Shown here: piece by piece, positions 1-10,766 of the stretch
Layout: the number at the start of each line of letters is the position of its first letter
Numbering within the stretch: the first letter of the stretch is position 1
The notes under the pieces: generated by a model
The model's input: only the letters and a program-made list of their open reading frames with translations
Databases searched by the model: none
Told to the model about the DNA's origin: nothing
DNA from: Bicyclus anynana
Taxonomy: Eukaryota > Arthropoda > Insecta > Lepidoptera > Nymphalidae
DNA: 64,000 bases
Reading direction: 5' to 3'
NCBI RefSeq assembly: GCF_947172395.1
Contig: NC_069095.1
Coordinates: forward strand, 8,494,001-8,558,000
Made by a program: the position numbers and the translations under genes

Positions 1-299
1 ACAGTAATAACTTTGACATAAACTTGAAAAATTTGTCTGCAAAAACTTATTTCTCGATAATTCAGCGATTATTACCTATTGTATTTTATTTCATAGGAAG
101 CCTCAAAAATTATTGACGCTGTATTATATCTGTATTACAAAATTACAATGAATTACTGTGGTCATTCAAGTTTTATCGCGTGGACTAATATTGCAGGAAT
201 ATTATCTGTAATCTGTTTTTGTATGGAGATAAAAAATACAATGTTGATAAAAAAAAAATATAAATGTAACTTATTAAAAATTTTAACCTTCTTACGCAA

Positions 300-372
300 G
301 CCTCGGTGGCGCAGTAGGCAGCGCGTAAGTCTCATAATCTTAAGGTCGTGAGTTCGATCCTCACCCGGGGCA
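300..372 (+). tRNA. tRNA-Met (CAT), elongator type
   Basis: A 73-nt cloverleaf can be folded by eye. The acceptor stem GCCTCGG/CCGGGGC has one G-T pair, followed by discriminator A. The D arm is GCGC/GCGC. The anticodon loop CTCATAA carries CAT. The T arm is GTGAG-TTCGATC-CTCAC. The internal pol III promoter boxes are intact, and a T5 run at 378-382 can terminate transcription. The sequence is of elongator type; the initiator tRNA has different stems. The gene is probably functional. It stands alone, with no protein gene near it. Confidence 0.95.
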
Positions 373-377
373 TATCG

Positions 378-382
378 TTTTT
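378..382 (+). terminator. Pol III terminator of tRNA-Met
   Basis: A run of five T lies 6 nt after the tRNA 3' end, the usual position and form of a pol III stop. Confidence 0.7.
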
Positions 383-808
383 GTCTATTTCTGTTTTTTT
401 TTACTGTGTATAGGTACAAAGAATAGAATAAGGACATTTACATAACAGTGCGACGTAAACTACCATCCCGAATTTAGATAAATTATTGTTCTCCCTTATT
501 AGTAGTTTTAACCGACTTCCAAGTAGGAGGATATTCTACGTTCGACTGTATTTTTGTTTTTATTTTGAGATGTATGCACATCTAATTGTAATTAATTTGA
601 TATAACAAAAGTAAAAAAAAATAAGAGTTAGGTATTATAAAAATATTAACTTCTTGTTACAAAATCATTAAGTCTAGAATAAATATATATATACATATTT
701 TTATTATTTAAGTATAATATTTTCTAGAAATATTTTTAGCGAATGCTTTCAAATAGTCATTGTGGTGCCATCTTGTTTATTTTTTTTATATTAAGCATAG
801 TTAAGTAA

Positions 809-933
809 AGCGCCATCTAGCGTAGTGTTGTTAAAATACGCCGTAAATTCACCAGCGCCATCACCGTGCCACGTACTCGAACTAATAAAAGTTTCTGGTA
901 ACGTAGTTCATACATGACAAGCTAGATGGCGCT
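809..933. mobile_element. MITE-like element with 13-bp inverted ends
   Basis: The 13-mer AGCGCCATCTAGC at 809-821 is repeated as its exact reverse complement at 921-933, bounding 125 bp without coding capacity. The size and terminal symmetry suggest a small non-autonomous DNA transposon. No clear target duplication was found. The remainder of 383-1240 is AT-rich and otherwise featureless to me. Confidence 0.45.
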
Positions 934-1268
934 GTATAGCTCTGCATAAACCTTTTTTCACCCGACTGCGCTAGCAAGAGCTAATATTTGTCTTTTTAAA
1001 ATAAAATTAAATAAGTATTGTGTAAATAATAAATAAAAACAATCCCTCAAGGACCTTGTGGGTGGAGGGCCCATACAAACAAAGAGGTCGTTAAGACTAC
1101 GAAAACTCTTCACAACTTACAATACGCGTATTGCCTTTTATATCCGACTTTTTCCTGTGGGTAAGTCTCTCTCTATACTTACATGACATCTCCTCTAAAT
1201 CTTCTTAATTCTGTTTATCTTCTCTTATGAGCTAGGTCTCAGCAACGGAGTAGATACCTACAGAGAAT

Positions 1269-1307
1269 CTATTCAGACTCCCCAAGCAACTAGGGGCGTC
1301 TGAATAG
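1269..1307. repeat. Hairpin, 15-bp arms
   Basis: CTATTCAGACTCCCC (1269-1283) and its reverse complement with one mismatch (1293-1307) flank a 9-nt loop. Weaker complementarity continues outward over about 1246-1318, so this may be the core of a small palindromic element. Confidence 0.5.
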
Positions 1308-1498
1308 GTAGGTAACTACTCTGTAACTATATTATCTACCTACCTATATTGATAAATTACTGGTAAACATCGAAGTGTCATTATTTTATTACCTAATCTA
1401 TTGTATAATGGAATATAGAAACTAGATTTTGAATAAGACTATAAAAAAATATTTTACTAAGTTTTCCAACATAACGGTAATGCCACATCTGCACCAAA

Positions 1499-1655
1499 AG
1501 CAGTCGACGGCAGTCAACGACAGTCGACGGCAAACAACGACAGTCGACTGTCGTTGACTGCAGTCGCCACCGTGAAGGCTGTAGTCGACGGCGATCGCCG
1601 ATTGCAGTCGACTGCCGTTGACTGCAGTCGTCGGTAGCAGTCGCTGGTCGTGTAA
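1499..1655. repeat. 10-bp-period array with inverted symmetry
   Basis: Units close to GACAGTCGAC, GGCAGTCAAC and TGTCGTTGAC recur every 10 bp. The array then turns over and runs as its own complement, separated by a short GC-rich spacer. Long open frames on the minus strand here only read through the array and are not taken as genes. Confidence 0.7.
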
Positions 1656-1894
1656 ACGAACCTGCGTAGTACCGCTCATCATTTATCTGTTTCATCAGAC
1701 GATGCTTCTGCGCTTGCTCAAACAAAACACCCGGTGAAGCCGCTCGGCAACAAACGTACCTAAACAGAAGAAAAATATTTTTAGTCAAATGTGGAGGTTG
1801 CCTTATAGGTAGTCGGCAAAACGCGTAGGTACTTACGCCGTGGAGGTTGATGGGGTATTGTTTCGAATTCCATCACGCGTTGCCCTGGACAGGG

Positions 1895-1965
1895 TTAAGG
1901 CCACCGCACGCGAGCCGGGAGCGGCCGGGAGTCGCCGGGAGCCGCCGGGTGCGCTCGGGATACGG
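1895..1965. other. Small GC-rich patch
   Basis: A short island of repeated CCGGGAG/CGCCGGG words lies in an otherwise AT-rich region. It is open in one plus-strand frame (1840-2061), but codon structure and homology give no support for a gene. It might be a fragment of a repeat or a small CpG-type element. Confidence 0.3.
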
Positions 1966-2119
1966 GTGATTGGATTTATTGGATTGCGAATTCCACTAGA
2001 CGGTGACTTACGCAGGAGTGTCAGATGGAACCTAGTTATTGTGCTAACTCGAAAATATTAAACATAAAATATGGCTTATGACATTTATACAATTACAACT
2101 TACAATTTACAAATAACTA

Positions 2120-2208
2120 GGTTTTCTAGTGGTAAAACAACTTACAAAATGGATTTAGTATATCCAGAGATTACCCCCAAACTTTACCTCTTTAATGTAT
2201 TAATATTG
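2120..2208 (-). mobile_element. Helitron-like fragment (type 3)
   Basis: On the minus strand this matches the 5' half of the short elements seen also at 26744-26938, 37450-37618 and 43498-43689. Those begin near an AATATTA word, pass through AGGTAAAGTTTG and a conserved CTCTGGAT core, and end in CTAGT. The 3' end is missing here. Confidence 0.5.
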
Positions 2209-2271
2209 ATAATGATTTTATAGGATAGTTGTGAATAGGCGTGCAATGTTTAAATTTGTAAATATCTACAA

Positions 2272-2454
2272 TCTATACTAATATTATAAAGCTGAAAAGA
2301 TTTTTGTTTGTTTGACTGAACGCGCTAATCTCAGGAAATACTGGTCCGATTTGAAAAATTCTTTCAGAGTTAGAGCCATTTATCGAGAAAGGCAATTGGC
2401 CATATTTTATCTCTGTATTCCTACGAAAACGAGAACCACGCGAGTGAAACCGCT
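2272..2454 (+). mobile_element. Non-autonomous Helitron-like element (type 2), 3' end decayed
   Basis: It starts TCTATACTAATATTATAAAG and runs through the family core CAGGAAATACTGGTCCGATT and the ATTCCTACG block. The GC-rich 3' hairpin and CTAGT terminus seen in the copy at 6023-6251 have decayed. The 5'-TC and CTAGT-3' ends are the Helitron signature; the assignment is by recall, with no coding capacity to confirm it. Confidence 0.6.
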
Positions 2455-2811
2455 TAAGTATAGGCATAGGATCCACGAGGCAATCGAGCCAAAGGCAGCC
2501 AAAGCCAAATCTTTTGCAGCAAAAATGTTAAAATAAAAAGATAACTAGTAAAATTTATATTTATTTTCTTTGAAAGACTTGTTGTCTGTTGCCACTTCGG
2601 TAGGAGCCGCATTCCCAACTAAACGCCACTTTATTTAACAATAGTAAAAGGGCTACCTTTATTATCTGTATCTTTAGTTCGAAATAATAATCATTTCACC
2701 CTTTGAAGGACAAAGGGTGTGTTCTAAATAAATCAAAAACTAAATCGGTTTTTGACAACCATAGACATTGAGGCGCTTTTGTTAAAGAGAGGATCTTTGG
2801 ATTTAAACCGA

Positions 2812-3205
2812 TGAAAGTCCAATTCGTGACATATGAGTAGGCCTGTTACATGGTCTTTCAAATACCTTGAGCATCAGCGTGTATCCAGCGGCTCACTGTC
2901 TACCCGTTTGATATCATTGGACCACCTATAGTGGGAGATTGACCAACGCAACACTTTTAGGTGCGGGGTCATTGTTCCAGGACTTTTGAACCCGATTATC
3001 TATAACGGCTCTTCGAACTATGTGCATCTTGCACTGTGCACATTGCTACTTTAGCTTCACGACTCGTTGAGCTATACCTACTGGTAACTTGTTTCTTCTG
3101 CAAATCTCCCAATTTCTGGTTCGACCATCCAGATACACTCCAGTGACTCTGAGCCTTCTTATGTGGTACATAGTTAGGGATCAAATCGCGAAACCAAATA
3201 TTAAT
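2812..3205 (-). mobile_element. Decayed RTE-type LINE 3' end, antisense
   Basis: Read on the minus strand, this is a heavily mutated copy of the RTE C-terminal region best preserved at 29791-30126. Recognisable blocks correspond to the segment upstream of the ORF end, the AKLKWQ-like region and the final VQQWT-like region. Several stops and indels are present. It is older than the other copies in the window. Confidence 0.6.
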
Positions 3206-3364
3206 TATTATCATTGGCAACGCGACCTTTTTCAACCTTTCGCATTCAGGCACTGACGAATTTTGGACGTACCTACCTAAAGATGTCGTGGAGTTTCTCG
3301 AACGTTGCGCAGCCGAGTTGAATTCCGCGATACATCTCTTACTCGAAATTGGACAATTGGCCTA

Positions 3365-3590
3365 TTAACTTTCTGCCTTAGTATCTGCTAACTTGGTCGG
3401 AAAAACATGCCAGCCATTAATAAACCAATTAGAAAACAGGGTAAATAAAATGTTTACTTATTTTAACAACATGCTACACTTAACTTTCTGCCTTAGTATT
3501 CGCTCACTTGGTCGTAAGACTATGCCACGAATAAACCTAACTATGTATAAGATAAAGCAAATAAAATGTTTACTACTTATTCAAATGTAC
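3365..3590. repeat. Diverged tandem duplication, period about 115 bp
   Basis: TAACTTTCTGCCTTAGTAT occurs at about 3366 and again at 3481. Each is followed by an ACTTGGTCG block and, 60-80 bp later, by AATAAAATGTTTACT. The two units differ by many substitutions and small indels, so the duplication is old. The remaining sequence from 3206 to 4183 shows nothing else I can identify. Confidence 0.65.
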
Positions 3591-4183
3591 TATTTTAGAC
3601 ATAAAAAGAGAACGCAATCAAGTGTATTGACTTGTCAATTAATAAAAATAAAAAAATACAATTAATTATGCAGGTTTAGAACTGCCCCTTAACAGTGCAT
3701 GGTGACGCTGCACCCTTAAAATGGGCCAATTATACCCCTTTTAAAGGGCGCCGCCCTAAAACGCTATTAGTGGTAGATTTATACCAAGTCATTAGACGCA
3801 TTGATTAGTTACGGATGCCTTTCTGAGATATTTAACGCTGAGCGATTAATGATGTTGGAGAAGTAGTTAAATTAAGTGTGAGGTTCGGGGTTCGATTGGT
3901 GTTGATTTCAAATGAATATAGTTTTGACAATTGACAGAATATTATTGATTCTTGGAAGTCAAATTACTTATTATTAAACAGTGAACATGTAACTACCATG
4001 TTAAAATGATTTGTCAATAACTTTACTCTTCCACAGCTTTTGGCTCAGTAGCCTGACTGTACCGTTTCGATCACGCTGGACTAATTCGTGCACTTGCATA
4101 TCTTTTCGTTTATGGGACAATGGATTATTGGTCGTATATAAAAAGACTTAGATGTCTGATATTCCATAAGAAATATAATTATT

Positions 4184-4413
4184 CATTATCAACCCTTAAT
4201 TTCCTTACTGCTGAGCTCGAGTCTCATCTCAGAGAGAATTAAGAAAATTCTCTAGTATGCAGGTTACCTCACGATGTTTTTCCTTCACGGTTTGAGACAC
4301 GTGATATTTAATTTTTTTAAATGCACACGACTGAAAAGGTGCATGCCCCGGACCGTATTCGAACCCACACCCGGAATCTGAGGCAGAGGTCATATCCACT
4401 GGGCCATCACTAC
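4184..4413 (-). mobile_element. tRNA-derived SINE family A, internally deleted
   Basis: The reverse complement carries the family A head GATGGCCCAGTGGATATGACC (A box region), the TTCGAATACGG-type B box, the ATCACGTGTCTCAAACC.GTGAAGGA body and the CGAGCTCAGCAG tail. The stretch between the body and the tail that other copies have is deleted. Confidence 0.8.
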
Positions 4414-4508
4414 GCAATTATTAGTAGTATATTAATTATATGAATTGTATTTTGATTTAATCGGTCAAGGTAGACTAATAACTTTCAAGTAGATAGGTCC
4501 TTTGCTGG

Positions 4509-4715
4509 AATGGCTGCTAAGTGCTGGAATGGCGACCCCGCACTAGTAAGCGCAGTGTTGGCCGACCCCCCACCAGGTGGACTGACGACATCAAGCGAGT
4601 CGCAGGGATTCGCTGGATGCAGGTGGCTCAGTATCGTGATGTTTGGAAGTCCCTACAAAAGGCCTATGTCCTGCAGTGGACGTCCATCGGCTGATATGAT
4701 GATGATGATGATGAG
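4509..4715 (+). mobile_element. 5'-truncated RTE-type LINE 3' end
   Basis: It starts at the VLEWRP-coding block and ends at GCTGATATGATGATG, the family's ATG-repeat tail. In-frame continuity is lost relative to the intact copy at 29791. It is nearly the same sequence as the end of the copy at 14307-14624, suggesting one subfamily. Confidence 0.8.
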
Positions 4716-4839
4716 ATAGGTCCTAGAACCTATGAAGAATATCTTTCTACGGACATAGGGACTCGTACCTAGTTCTATTATAATTGTATGGTAAGACTGT
4801 AGTGATCTATCAAACTCTTGTTCACATGTTTATATGTGA

Positions 4840-5029
4840 ACTAGCTGACCGATTTTACCCACGTGGTTCCCATTCCCGTAGGAGTACGGGGATAATATAA
4901 GCCTATAGCCTTCCTCGATAAATGGGCTATCTAACACTGAAAGAATTTTTTAAATCGGACCAGTAGTTCCAGAGGTTAGCGCGTTCAGGCAAACAAACAA
5001 ATAAACTCTTCAGCTTTATAATATTAGTA
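4840..5029 (-). mobile_element. Helitron-like element (type 2)
   Basis: On the minus strand it starts at an AATATTATAAAGCTGAAGAG block and ends in CTAGTTC with a GC-containing hairpin region just inside. It has the same length and core as the copies at 25044 and 53219. Confidence 0.65.
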
Positions 5030-5394
5030 AACATAAAGTAGTAGGGTAGGTAAGTACTTTATTTACAGTTGTACAGAGAAGAAATTAAAAAAATTAAATA
5101 AATCAGTTTACCACCGATTCCGGGAGAATATTAATATCAATCAATTTATGTCAAAAAGTATAATAATTTACAAGTAAGTAATTTTTGTTTTACAGTTTTT
5201 GCACATAAATCTCTTATCTGGTACGGGATCGTTGTAGGTAGAGTGATCCGTAACATTTTAACGTGAAATCGCAGTTATTATTCCGATTTTTTCTCTCAAA
5301 CGACGCCGCCAAAGATTAACGTTTTTTTGACAGAGAATGCAGTGCAGTAGCACGTCATGACTTAAAACAGTCAGAATAGAAGTAAATAAGAGAG

Positions 5395-5565
5395 TTAAGC
5401 CAACTTATTCGCTATTACAAATTATACCCATTTGGAATGGTGGCAAGAATGCCCATCTTTTGACTTCATTTCCGCGTTGGAGAGCCAATTCTCTTCCCAA
5501 ATCCCAATTATGTTTAAGAAAATTATCCAGTCTTTTGGTCACTAATCGAGCCGCAGCGTAATAAT
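5395..5565 (-). mobile_element. LINE 3' fragment, RGNAAS family
   Basis: On the minus strand this matches the end of the LINE reading frame that includes AQRISLAVQRGNAAS in the copy at 10425-10725, plus its 3' flank ending in CTTAA words. It is degraded, with indels. Confidence 0.55.
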
Positions 5566-5637
5566 TCATAAAAAACAAAATTGCATTGGAACCATTGCTT
5601 AAGGGTCTCCGCGAATAGCTTTGTGTAATGTATAGAA

Positions 5638-5935
5638 AGAACCGTGATAGTTCAGTGGATATTACCTCTGCCTCCGATTCCGGAGAGTGTAACTTCGAAT
5701 CCGGTCCAGGGTATGCACCTCTAACTTTTCAGTTATGTGCATTTAAAAAAAATAATTATCACGTGTCTCAAACGGTGAAGAAAACATCGTGAGGAAACCT
5801 GTGAAGTCTGCCAATCCGCATTGGGCCAGCGTGGTGGACTATTTGGCCGCACCGCTTTTATTTTGAGAGAAGACTCGAGCTCAGCAGTGAGACAAATATG
5901 GGTTGAAAATGATGATGATGAGAAAAATTATGAAA
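5638..5935 (+). mobile_element. tRNA-derived SINE family A
   Basis: The head GAACCGTGATAGTTCAGTGG contains the A box, and TTCGAATCCGG is the B box. The body is ATCACGTGTCTCAAACGGTG and the copy ends GGGTTGAAAATGATGATGATG. The segment with the ATTCTCTGCGTG motif is missing. Confidence 0.85.
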
Positions 5936-6022
5936 GTATTAAATCTATTGTGCATTTTGTAACGATATTTAGTTAAGTGAAAATAATTATATTGTAATAT
6001 GATGTAAAAAAAAACATATTAA

Positions 6023-6251
6023 TCTATCCTAATATTATAAAGCTAAAGAGTTTGTTTGCTTGCTTGTTTGCTTGCTTGAACGCGCCAATCTGGTAGCCGC
6101 GCCAAGCGCGCGAACTACTGGTCCGATTTGTAAAATTCTTTCAGTGTTAGATAGCCCTTTAGTCGAGGAAGGCTATAGGCTATTAATATTTATCCTTGTA
6201 TTCCTACGGGAACGGGAACAACGCGGGTGAAATCGGGCGGCGTCAGCTAGT
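6023..6251 (+). mobile_element. Helitron-like element (type 2), complete ends
   Basis: It starts TCTATCCTAATATTATAAAG and ends GGGCGGCGTCAGCTAGT, giving both the 5'-TC and CTAGT-3' ends. A (CTTG)n stretch near the start is expanded. It is non-coding and therefore non-autonomous. Confidence 0.7.
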
Positions 6252-6637
6252 GGAAGAATTACGGGTGCTAGAAATGTTTACTAAATCTGTGTTCCGTCTC
6301 TACGCCAGTCTCTGTTCCGAGAAAGCCCTTCCAAATTAAGTTATCAAGGTAGGTGAAATTCATTGTCTTTATGCTTTTGACTTTTTGTGCCGATACATGT
6401 TTAATACTCAATTAATGAAGCTACCTGAGCCGGCGGGCGGGACCCAAATTGAAGAGTCGCCAGTCACGGTGGGCTATAGCCGAATTAAACTTTAACGCAC
6501 ATAAGATAAAATTATAAAAAACAGGTAGGTAGTTACATACCCTATTTTTCTTTCTATTTTCGATAATTGAACTCAATTGAATTGAAAAAGAACTGATGTA
6601 GTCTGAAATTTAGCGATAAAACAAAAAATGCGTAACT

Positions 6638-6767
6638 TGTCTCTCGATTATTTCTTACTAAAATCATCACCTGTAAAAAACATAAAAAGAAAAAAAAAGT
6701 GATGTCTCTCGATTTTTCCTTACTAAAATCATCACCTATAAAAAAACGTAAAACGAAAAAAAAAATG
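6638..6767. repeat. Tandem duplication, 65-bp unit, two copies
   Basis: TGTCTCTCGATT starts at 6638 and again at 6703. Each unit continues with TTACTAAAATCATCACCT and an A-rich run. The two units differ at a handful of positions. They end about 100 bp upstream of the tRNA-Phe gene. Confidence 0.85.
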
Positions 6768-6868
6768 TGAAAATAATTAATATTGAGTCTATAAAGTATA
6801 CTTATAACATTTTGTAAATATTTATATACTTAAAGAGTTTTATGTATAATTTCAACATCGTAGTCATC

Positions 6869-6941
6869 GCCGAAATAGCTCAGTTGGGAGAGCGTTAGAC
6901 TGAAGATCTAAAGGTCCCCGGTTCAATCCCGGGTTTCGGCA
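6869..6941 (+). tRNA. tRNA-Phe (GAA)
   Basis: A 73-nt cloverleaf. The acceptor GCCGAAA/TTTCGGC is perfectly paired, with discriminator A. The A box is TAGCTCAGTTGGGAG, the anticodon loop carries GAA within ACTGAAGAT, and the B box is GGTTCAATCCC. T runs at 6950-6953 and 6956-6960 follow as terminators. No mismatch disturbs any stem, so it is most likely a working gene. It stands alone in repeat-rich DNA. Confidence 0.95.
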
Positions 6942-6949
6942 ATCACTTA

Positions 6950-6960
6950 TTTTGGTTTTT
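6950..6960 (+). terminator. Pol III terminator of tRNA-Phe
   Basis: T4 and T5 runs lie 9 and 15 nt after the tRNA end. Confidence 0.65.
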
Positions 6961-7279
6961 TATATTTTGTTGTTTTGATTCCTTAAAATTTTTGTTTATA
7001 AAATACTTTTTAAGCATCGATAAGTTAACATTTAAGACTTTGAATTCACATGAGAATGAGTGACGATGCAGTAGTAGCGAAGTACAAACCACGCTTGCAG
7101 GATTATAATTAATTGTACCACGAACTAATGTCTAAAGAACCTATAAGTGTCATCGTGCCGGAACTCTAAATGACTCGGTGTCTATATATAAAGTTGATGT
7201 GTCAGTCTGTGATTTCAAAATACTCGTGAGTGTTAAAAAAACTTGAGAGGTGTCAAGGGACGCCCGGATGGAACGAAAT

Positions 7280-7512
7280 TATCGCTATCGCTGTCGATAT
7301 CGCTATTGTTATCGTTATCGCTATTGCTATCGCTATCGCTATTGCTATCGCTATCACAATGGCTATCGCGATCGCTATCGCTATCGATATCGCTATGTCT
7401 AGCTATCACTATAACTATCGCTATAGCTATAGCTATCGATATCGTTATCGTTATCGCTATTGCTATCACTATCGCTATCTGTATCGCTATCGCAATCGCT
7501 ATCAATATCATC
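7280..7512. repeat. Hexanucleotide microsatellite (ATCGCT)n and variants
   Basis: About 230 bp of ATCGCT units with ATCGAT, ATTGCT, ATAGCT and ATCACT variants. The six-base period keeps all frames open on both strands, producing IAIAIA, YRYRYR or SDSDSD readings. These are artefacts of the repeat and not proteins. Confidence 0.95.
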
Positions 7513-7795
7513 CCATCCCATTCCAAAATTAATCTTCGCGACACCACACTGTTAAATGCGAAATAGCAATTCGAAACCAAACTAACTGACTTGCTTTCCA
7601 TGAGAGAGAGAGACAGAAAAACACGCGCACGCCGCACAGCTTACAACTATAGCAAAAAGTGTCGTTACAACTTTTGGTCTTAATTTTTCCGTCTAGCCCC
7701 CTATCGCAACGCGCGATAAGGAACTTCGTTCCAATAAAGCTTGACTGTTTTCAGGAGTTCTTATAGTTATTAGGTTAATGCTTATAGTTCACTAT

Positions 7796-8033
7796 ACTAA
7801 AAACACTATATACTAAAAAAAAACTTTAAAAAAAAATCTGACTGTCTATTTGTCCTACACTAGACTGTCTCTGGAACGGCTGATCAGATTTTAACGGGAC
7901 ATTCACGGCAACATAGAAAAGGCTAATAAGCAACATTATTCCGGAAAAGCCATGGTTAGTACGGAATATTTTGTGAAAAATAGAATTTCATAAAGTACAG
8001 AGAACGCGGACGTAGTAGCGGACGTCCGCTAGT
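7796..8033 (+). mobile_element. Lep1-like Helitron (type 1), diverged
   Basis: It ends GCGGACGTCCGCTAGT, the palindromic GGACGTCC hairpin plus CTAGT terminus of type 1. The internal words GGAAAAGCCATGGTTAGTAC and TTTTGTGAAAAATAGAATTTCA match the cleaner copy at 28168. The 5' end is unclear because of A-rich expansion. Confidence 0.6.
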
Positions 8034-8370
8034 CTTACCTACGTGCTAAGTTGAAAGAAAAAAGAAATTCAATAATTTTTCGTACACCATTCTTTAATCA
8101 CTACCAATAAGAATTGATAAGACAGGCCTTACAGGCTTCCCCTACGAATTACAGCGAGCAATGAATCAAGGCGCTAAATAGGCGCATTCTGTAATTATAG
8201 CCTCTTCGCGGGTAGTTATCGTAATTGATTGTAAACGATATCAATTTGAGAACTTCGCGCGCTCTACCATTACGTGTTTTACTGATGCGTAATTTATTTC
8301 ATTTGATATCTGTACAGATAAACACTCGCCATGTTTAGTATGTAGTAAAAATATATCTGCGTGATCAAAA

Positions 8371-8684
8371 CAGAAATGAGGAAATCCTCAGACGAACCAA
8401 AGTCACTGACATAGCTAAGCGAGTCGCGAAACTGAAGTGGCAATGGGCAGGCCACATAGTTCGAAGATGTTGGGGTCCCAAAGTGCTGGAATGGCGACCC
8501 CGCACCGGAAAGCGCAATGTTGGTCGACCTCCCTCTAGGTGGACCGAAGACATCAAGCGGGTTGCAGGGAGCCGCTGAATTCTGGCAGCACGAGGCCGTT
8601 TGGAAGTCCATGCAAGAGGCCTTTGTCCAGCAGTAGACGTCCGTCGGCTGATAATCATGATGATGATGATGATGATGATGATGA
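8371..8684 (+). mobile_element. 5'-truncated RTE-type LINE end with long ATG tail
   Basis: It begins at the RNEEI.RRTKVTDIA-coding block and runs to the C-terminal block, with frame breaks. It ends in about nine ATG/GAT repeats (8655-8683), the longest such tail in the window. The tail form fits RTE-clade retrotransposons, which end in short tandem repeats and not poly-A. Confidence 0.85.
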
Positions 8685-9535
8685 AAAATATATACCTACC
8701 TACTTACCTACCCATCCATATCTGACTTAGTAATAACTTGTCGCATGTCGTTCTCCCATTATACGCAATTTTTCCTAATCTCTCACAGAGACTTTGTGCA
8801 TTGATTTGTCTATAATTGAAAACTGAAACTGCCCACTGAAAACGTTGGAAATCAAGCGAACAATCCGATATGTTGGACATAGACGTTGGATTTTATAAAT
8901 CTGCACAACAACGGATGCCTGTATATCTTTAACATTGTTGAAATAAATTAAATAACTGTCAGCCATTTTATTTTAATTAACTTTAATTATTTCTCGCTGT
9001 AGGTGCACGTGAAAAATACGATTGAATTATTTACAAGGCCCGATCAGGTAATTTATATAAAGCGTAATGATTTAATTATTATAATATAGATGCATTAAAC
9101 ATGTCACTAACAAATGATAACATGCAATCTTCTAAACATTTACTTGCTAGCGACCAGTTCTTAATGCTATTAATTATAATCGAATCTTTTTCATTAGCAG
9201 TCCAAGCCAGTTGGAACTATGTCATAGTGGTTGGAAATTAATGACATGGTTACTCAATATGAGTATCAGTGGTAGATTTGGTGTGACAAGGTGTTTGAAT
9301 TTCCTAATGGTTGAGTGTAGGCGTTTCGGCGCCACCGCATGCAGAGGTTATATTGTATGCTAATTTCCCATGATTTCGTATAATTAATACAGAAAATAAT
9401 TTGGAAGCGGCTCCTATGAGATAACTGGTTCGCTTATAAAGCAACTGTTCCACTGGGGTTGATCAGCGGCGTCAGCCTTTTTTTACAAAATTAGTAAGTT
9501 CAAAATTCAAGCTGTAAAACCACAGAATATAGAAC

Positions 9536-9555
9536 GCTAAAGCTGACGCTTTAGC
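9536..9555. repeat. Small hairpin
   Basis: GCTAAAGC-TGAC-GCTTTAGC, a perfect 8-bp stem with a 4-nt loop. The interval 8690-10420 otherwise shows only a short LINE-tail fragment (next entry) and no gene that I can support. Confidence 0.4.
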
Positions 9556-9737
9556 AAAAACGATGTCACCATTTTTCAATAACGTTAAATACAGCGAAAA
9601 AATTACGAAAATTCTACTATCTGTTAACGAGAATTACCACCCGACACTCGTAAATGTTGGAAATACTTATAAAATAAAAAAAAGCAATTTACATTTAGTA
9701 GAATACATTATATTGTGTGCTTCAGCAAAAATATTAC

Positions 9738-9795
9738 AAACAATGATATTCAAATTCAAAATTCATTTATTTCAATTAGGCTTATAGCAAACAAC
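9738..9795 (+). mobile_element. LINE 3'-tail fragment
   Basis: ATTCAAATTCAAAATTCATTTATTTCAATTAGGCTTAT is a recurrent lepidopteran LINE tail by recall. It is short and without coding sequence. Confidence 0.35.
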
Positions 9796-10424
9796 AGCAG
9801 GGCTGAAGTTACACGTTTTTAAAGTCATAAATGACCATTTTGACCGATGCTTGGTATAAATTCTATAGTTTTTATACGTAGCACAATAAACGCACAGATC
9901 ATAGCCCTGCTGGCCTATTAAGTAACTTTTGTCTGTTAACCACCTAATATAATTAACATCACATCAATAACAAACGCATTTATCGTATTCCGTAAATCCC
10001 ATTTTTAACGAAAATCACAATGTCAAACATGCTTAGTATTTGGATCAGTTAGCAATAGACTAATATTGAAACGAAGTCAAGTGACTTAAGAGTCACTATC
10101 AAAAACTAGTTGGTGAAATTCGTGTATATCCACTACATTTACTCAAAGTTAGAGAATAGCCTGCTGGTCTAAGCTGGCCTAGTGGACGGCGTTCCTAATG
10201 ATTCTGCCGAATGTAAGGGCAGTTAATACCTATTATTTTATACCGGTTACCATTTGTCACGGTTGTAAGCGATGCATAAGAGTACCGTTGTTATGTTCTA
10301 CAGTAACATAATCGTTGAATGCTACAACTGTTAATGTTATGACGCTTTCAACAAACAATACGTTAGACGATGCAAATGAGGACTTTGACATTGCACCAAT
10401 TTGTGTACTAATTGAGAATTCGTC

Positions 10425-10725
10425 TGTAGAAAAAGCTGAAACCGATAAGTGGCTCAAGTGTCTCTGACAGAGAGTTACATATTTGTACTTTTTGCCGTGG
10501 AGACCCTTGGGTCATGGAGTCGCAGTGCCAAAAAATTTTTCCGTATCATTTCACCGCGGCTAGTTGCCTCGACTGGTGTCAGAAGGGCTGGCTCATTTTT
10601 TGCGCAAAGGATCAGTCTGGCTGTCCAGCGCGGAAATGCAGCCAGTATTCTTGCCACCATTCCACGTGGGCATGATTTGTATAGTTAGCTTAAGTTCCTT
10701 ATTGTATTCTGTCTGTACAATAATT
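10425..10725 (+). mobile_element. LINE C-terminal fragment, RGNAAS family
   Basis: This encodes, through two frames, the end of a LINE polyprotein. It passes through TESYIFVLFAVETLG, then RRAGSFFAQRISL and AVQRGNAASI, and reaches a stop at 10688. The 3' flank runs TATAGTTAGCTTAAGTTCC. A frameshift separates it from the upstream KAETDKWLK-coding segment at about 10430. Other copies are at 5395, 18795, 20350 and 54745. The clade is not assigned; I am confident only that it is a non-LTR retrotransposon end. Confidence 0.65.
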
Positions 10726-10766
10726 CTTATTTGTTTATTATTTATCTATAAAAAAATCCGAAATGA

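Noticed and set aside
1393..1788. Minus-strand frame of 131 codons
   Set aside because: Covers the 10-bp-period array; open because of its composition, with no splice or start context.
7230..7637. Three long open frames of 100-134 codons with IAIAIA, YRYRYR or SDSDSD runs
   Set aside because: They read through a hexanucleotide repeat that is open in all frames; no coding signal outside it.
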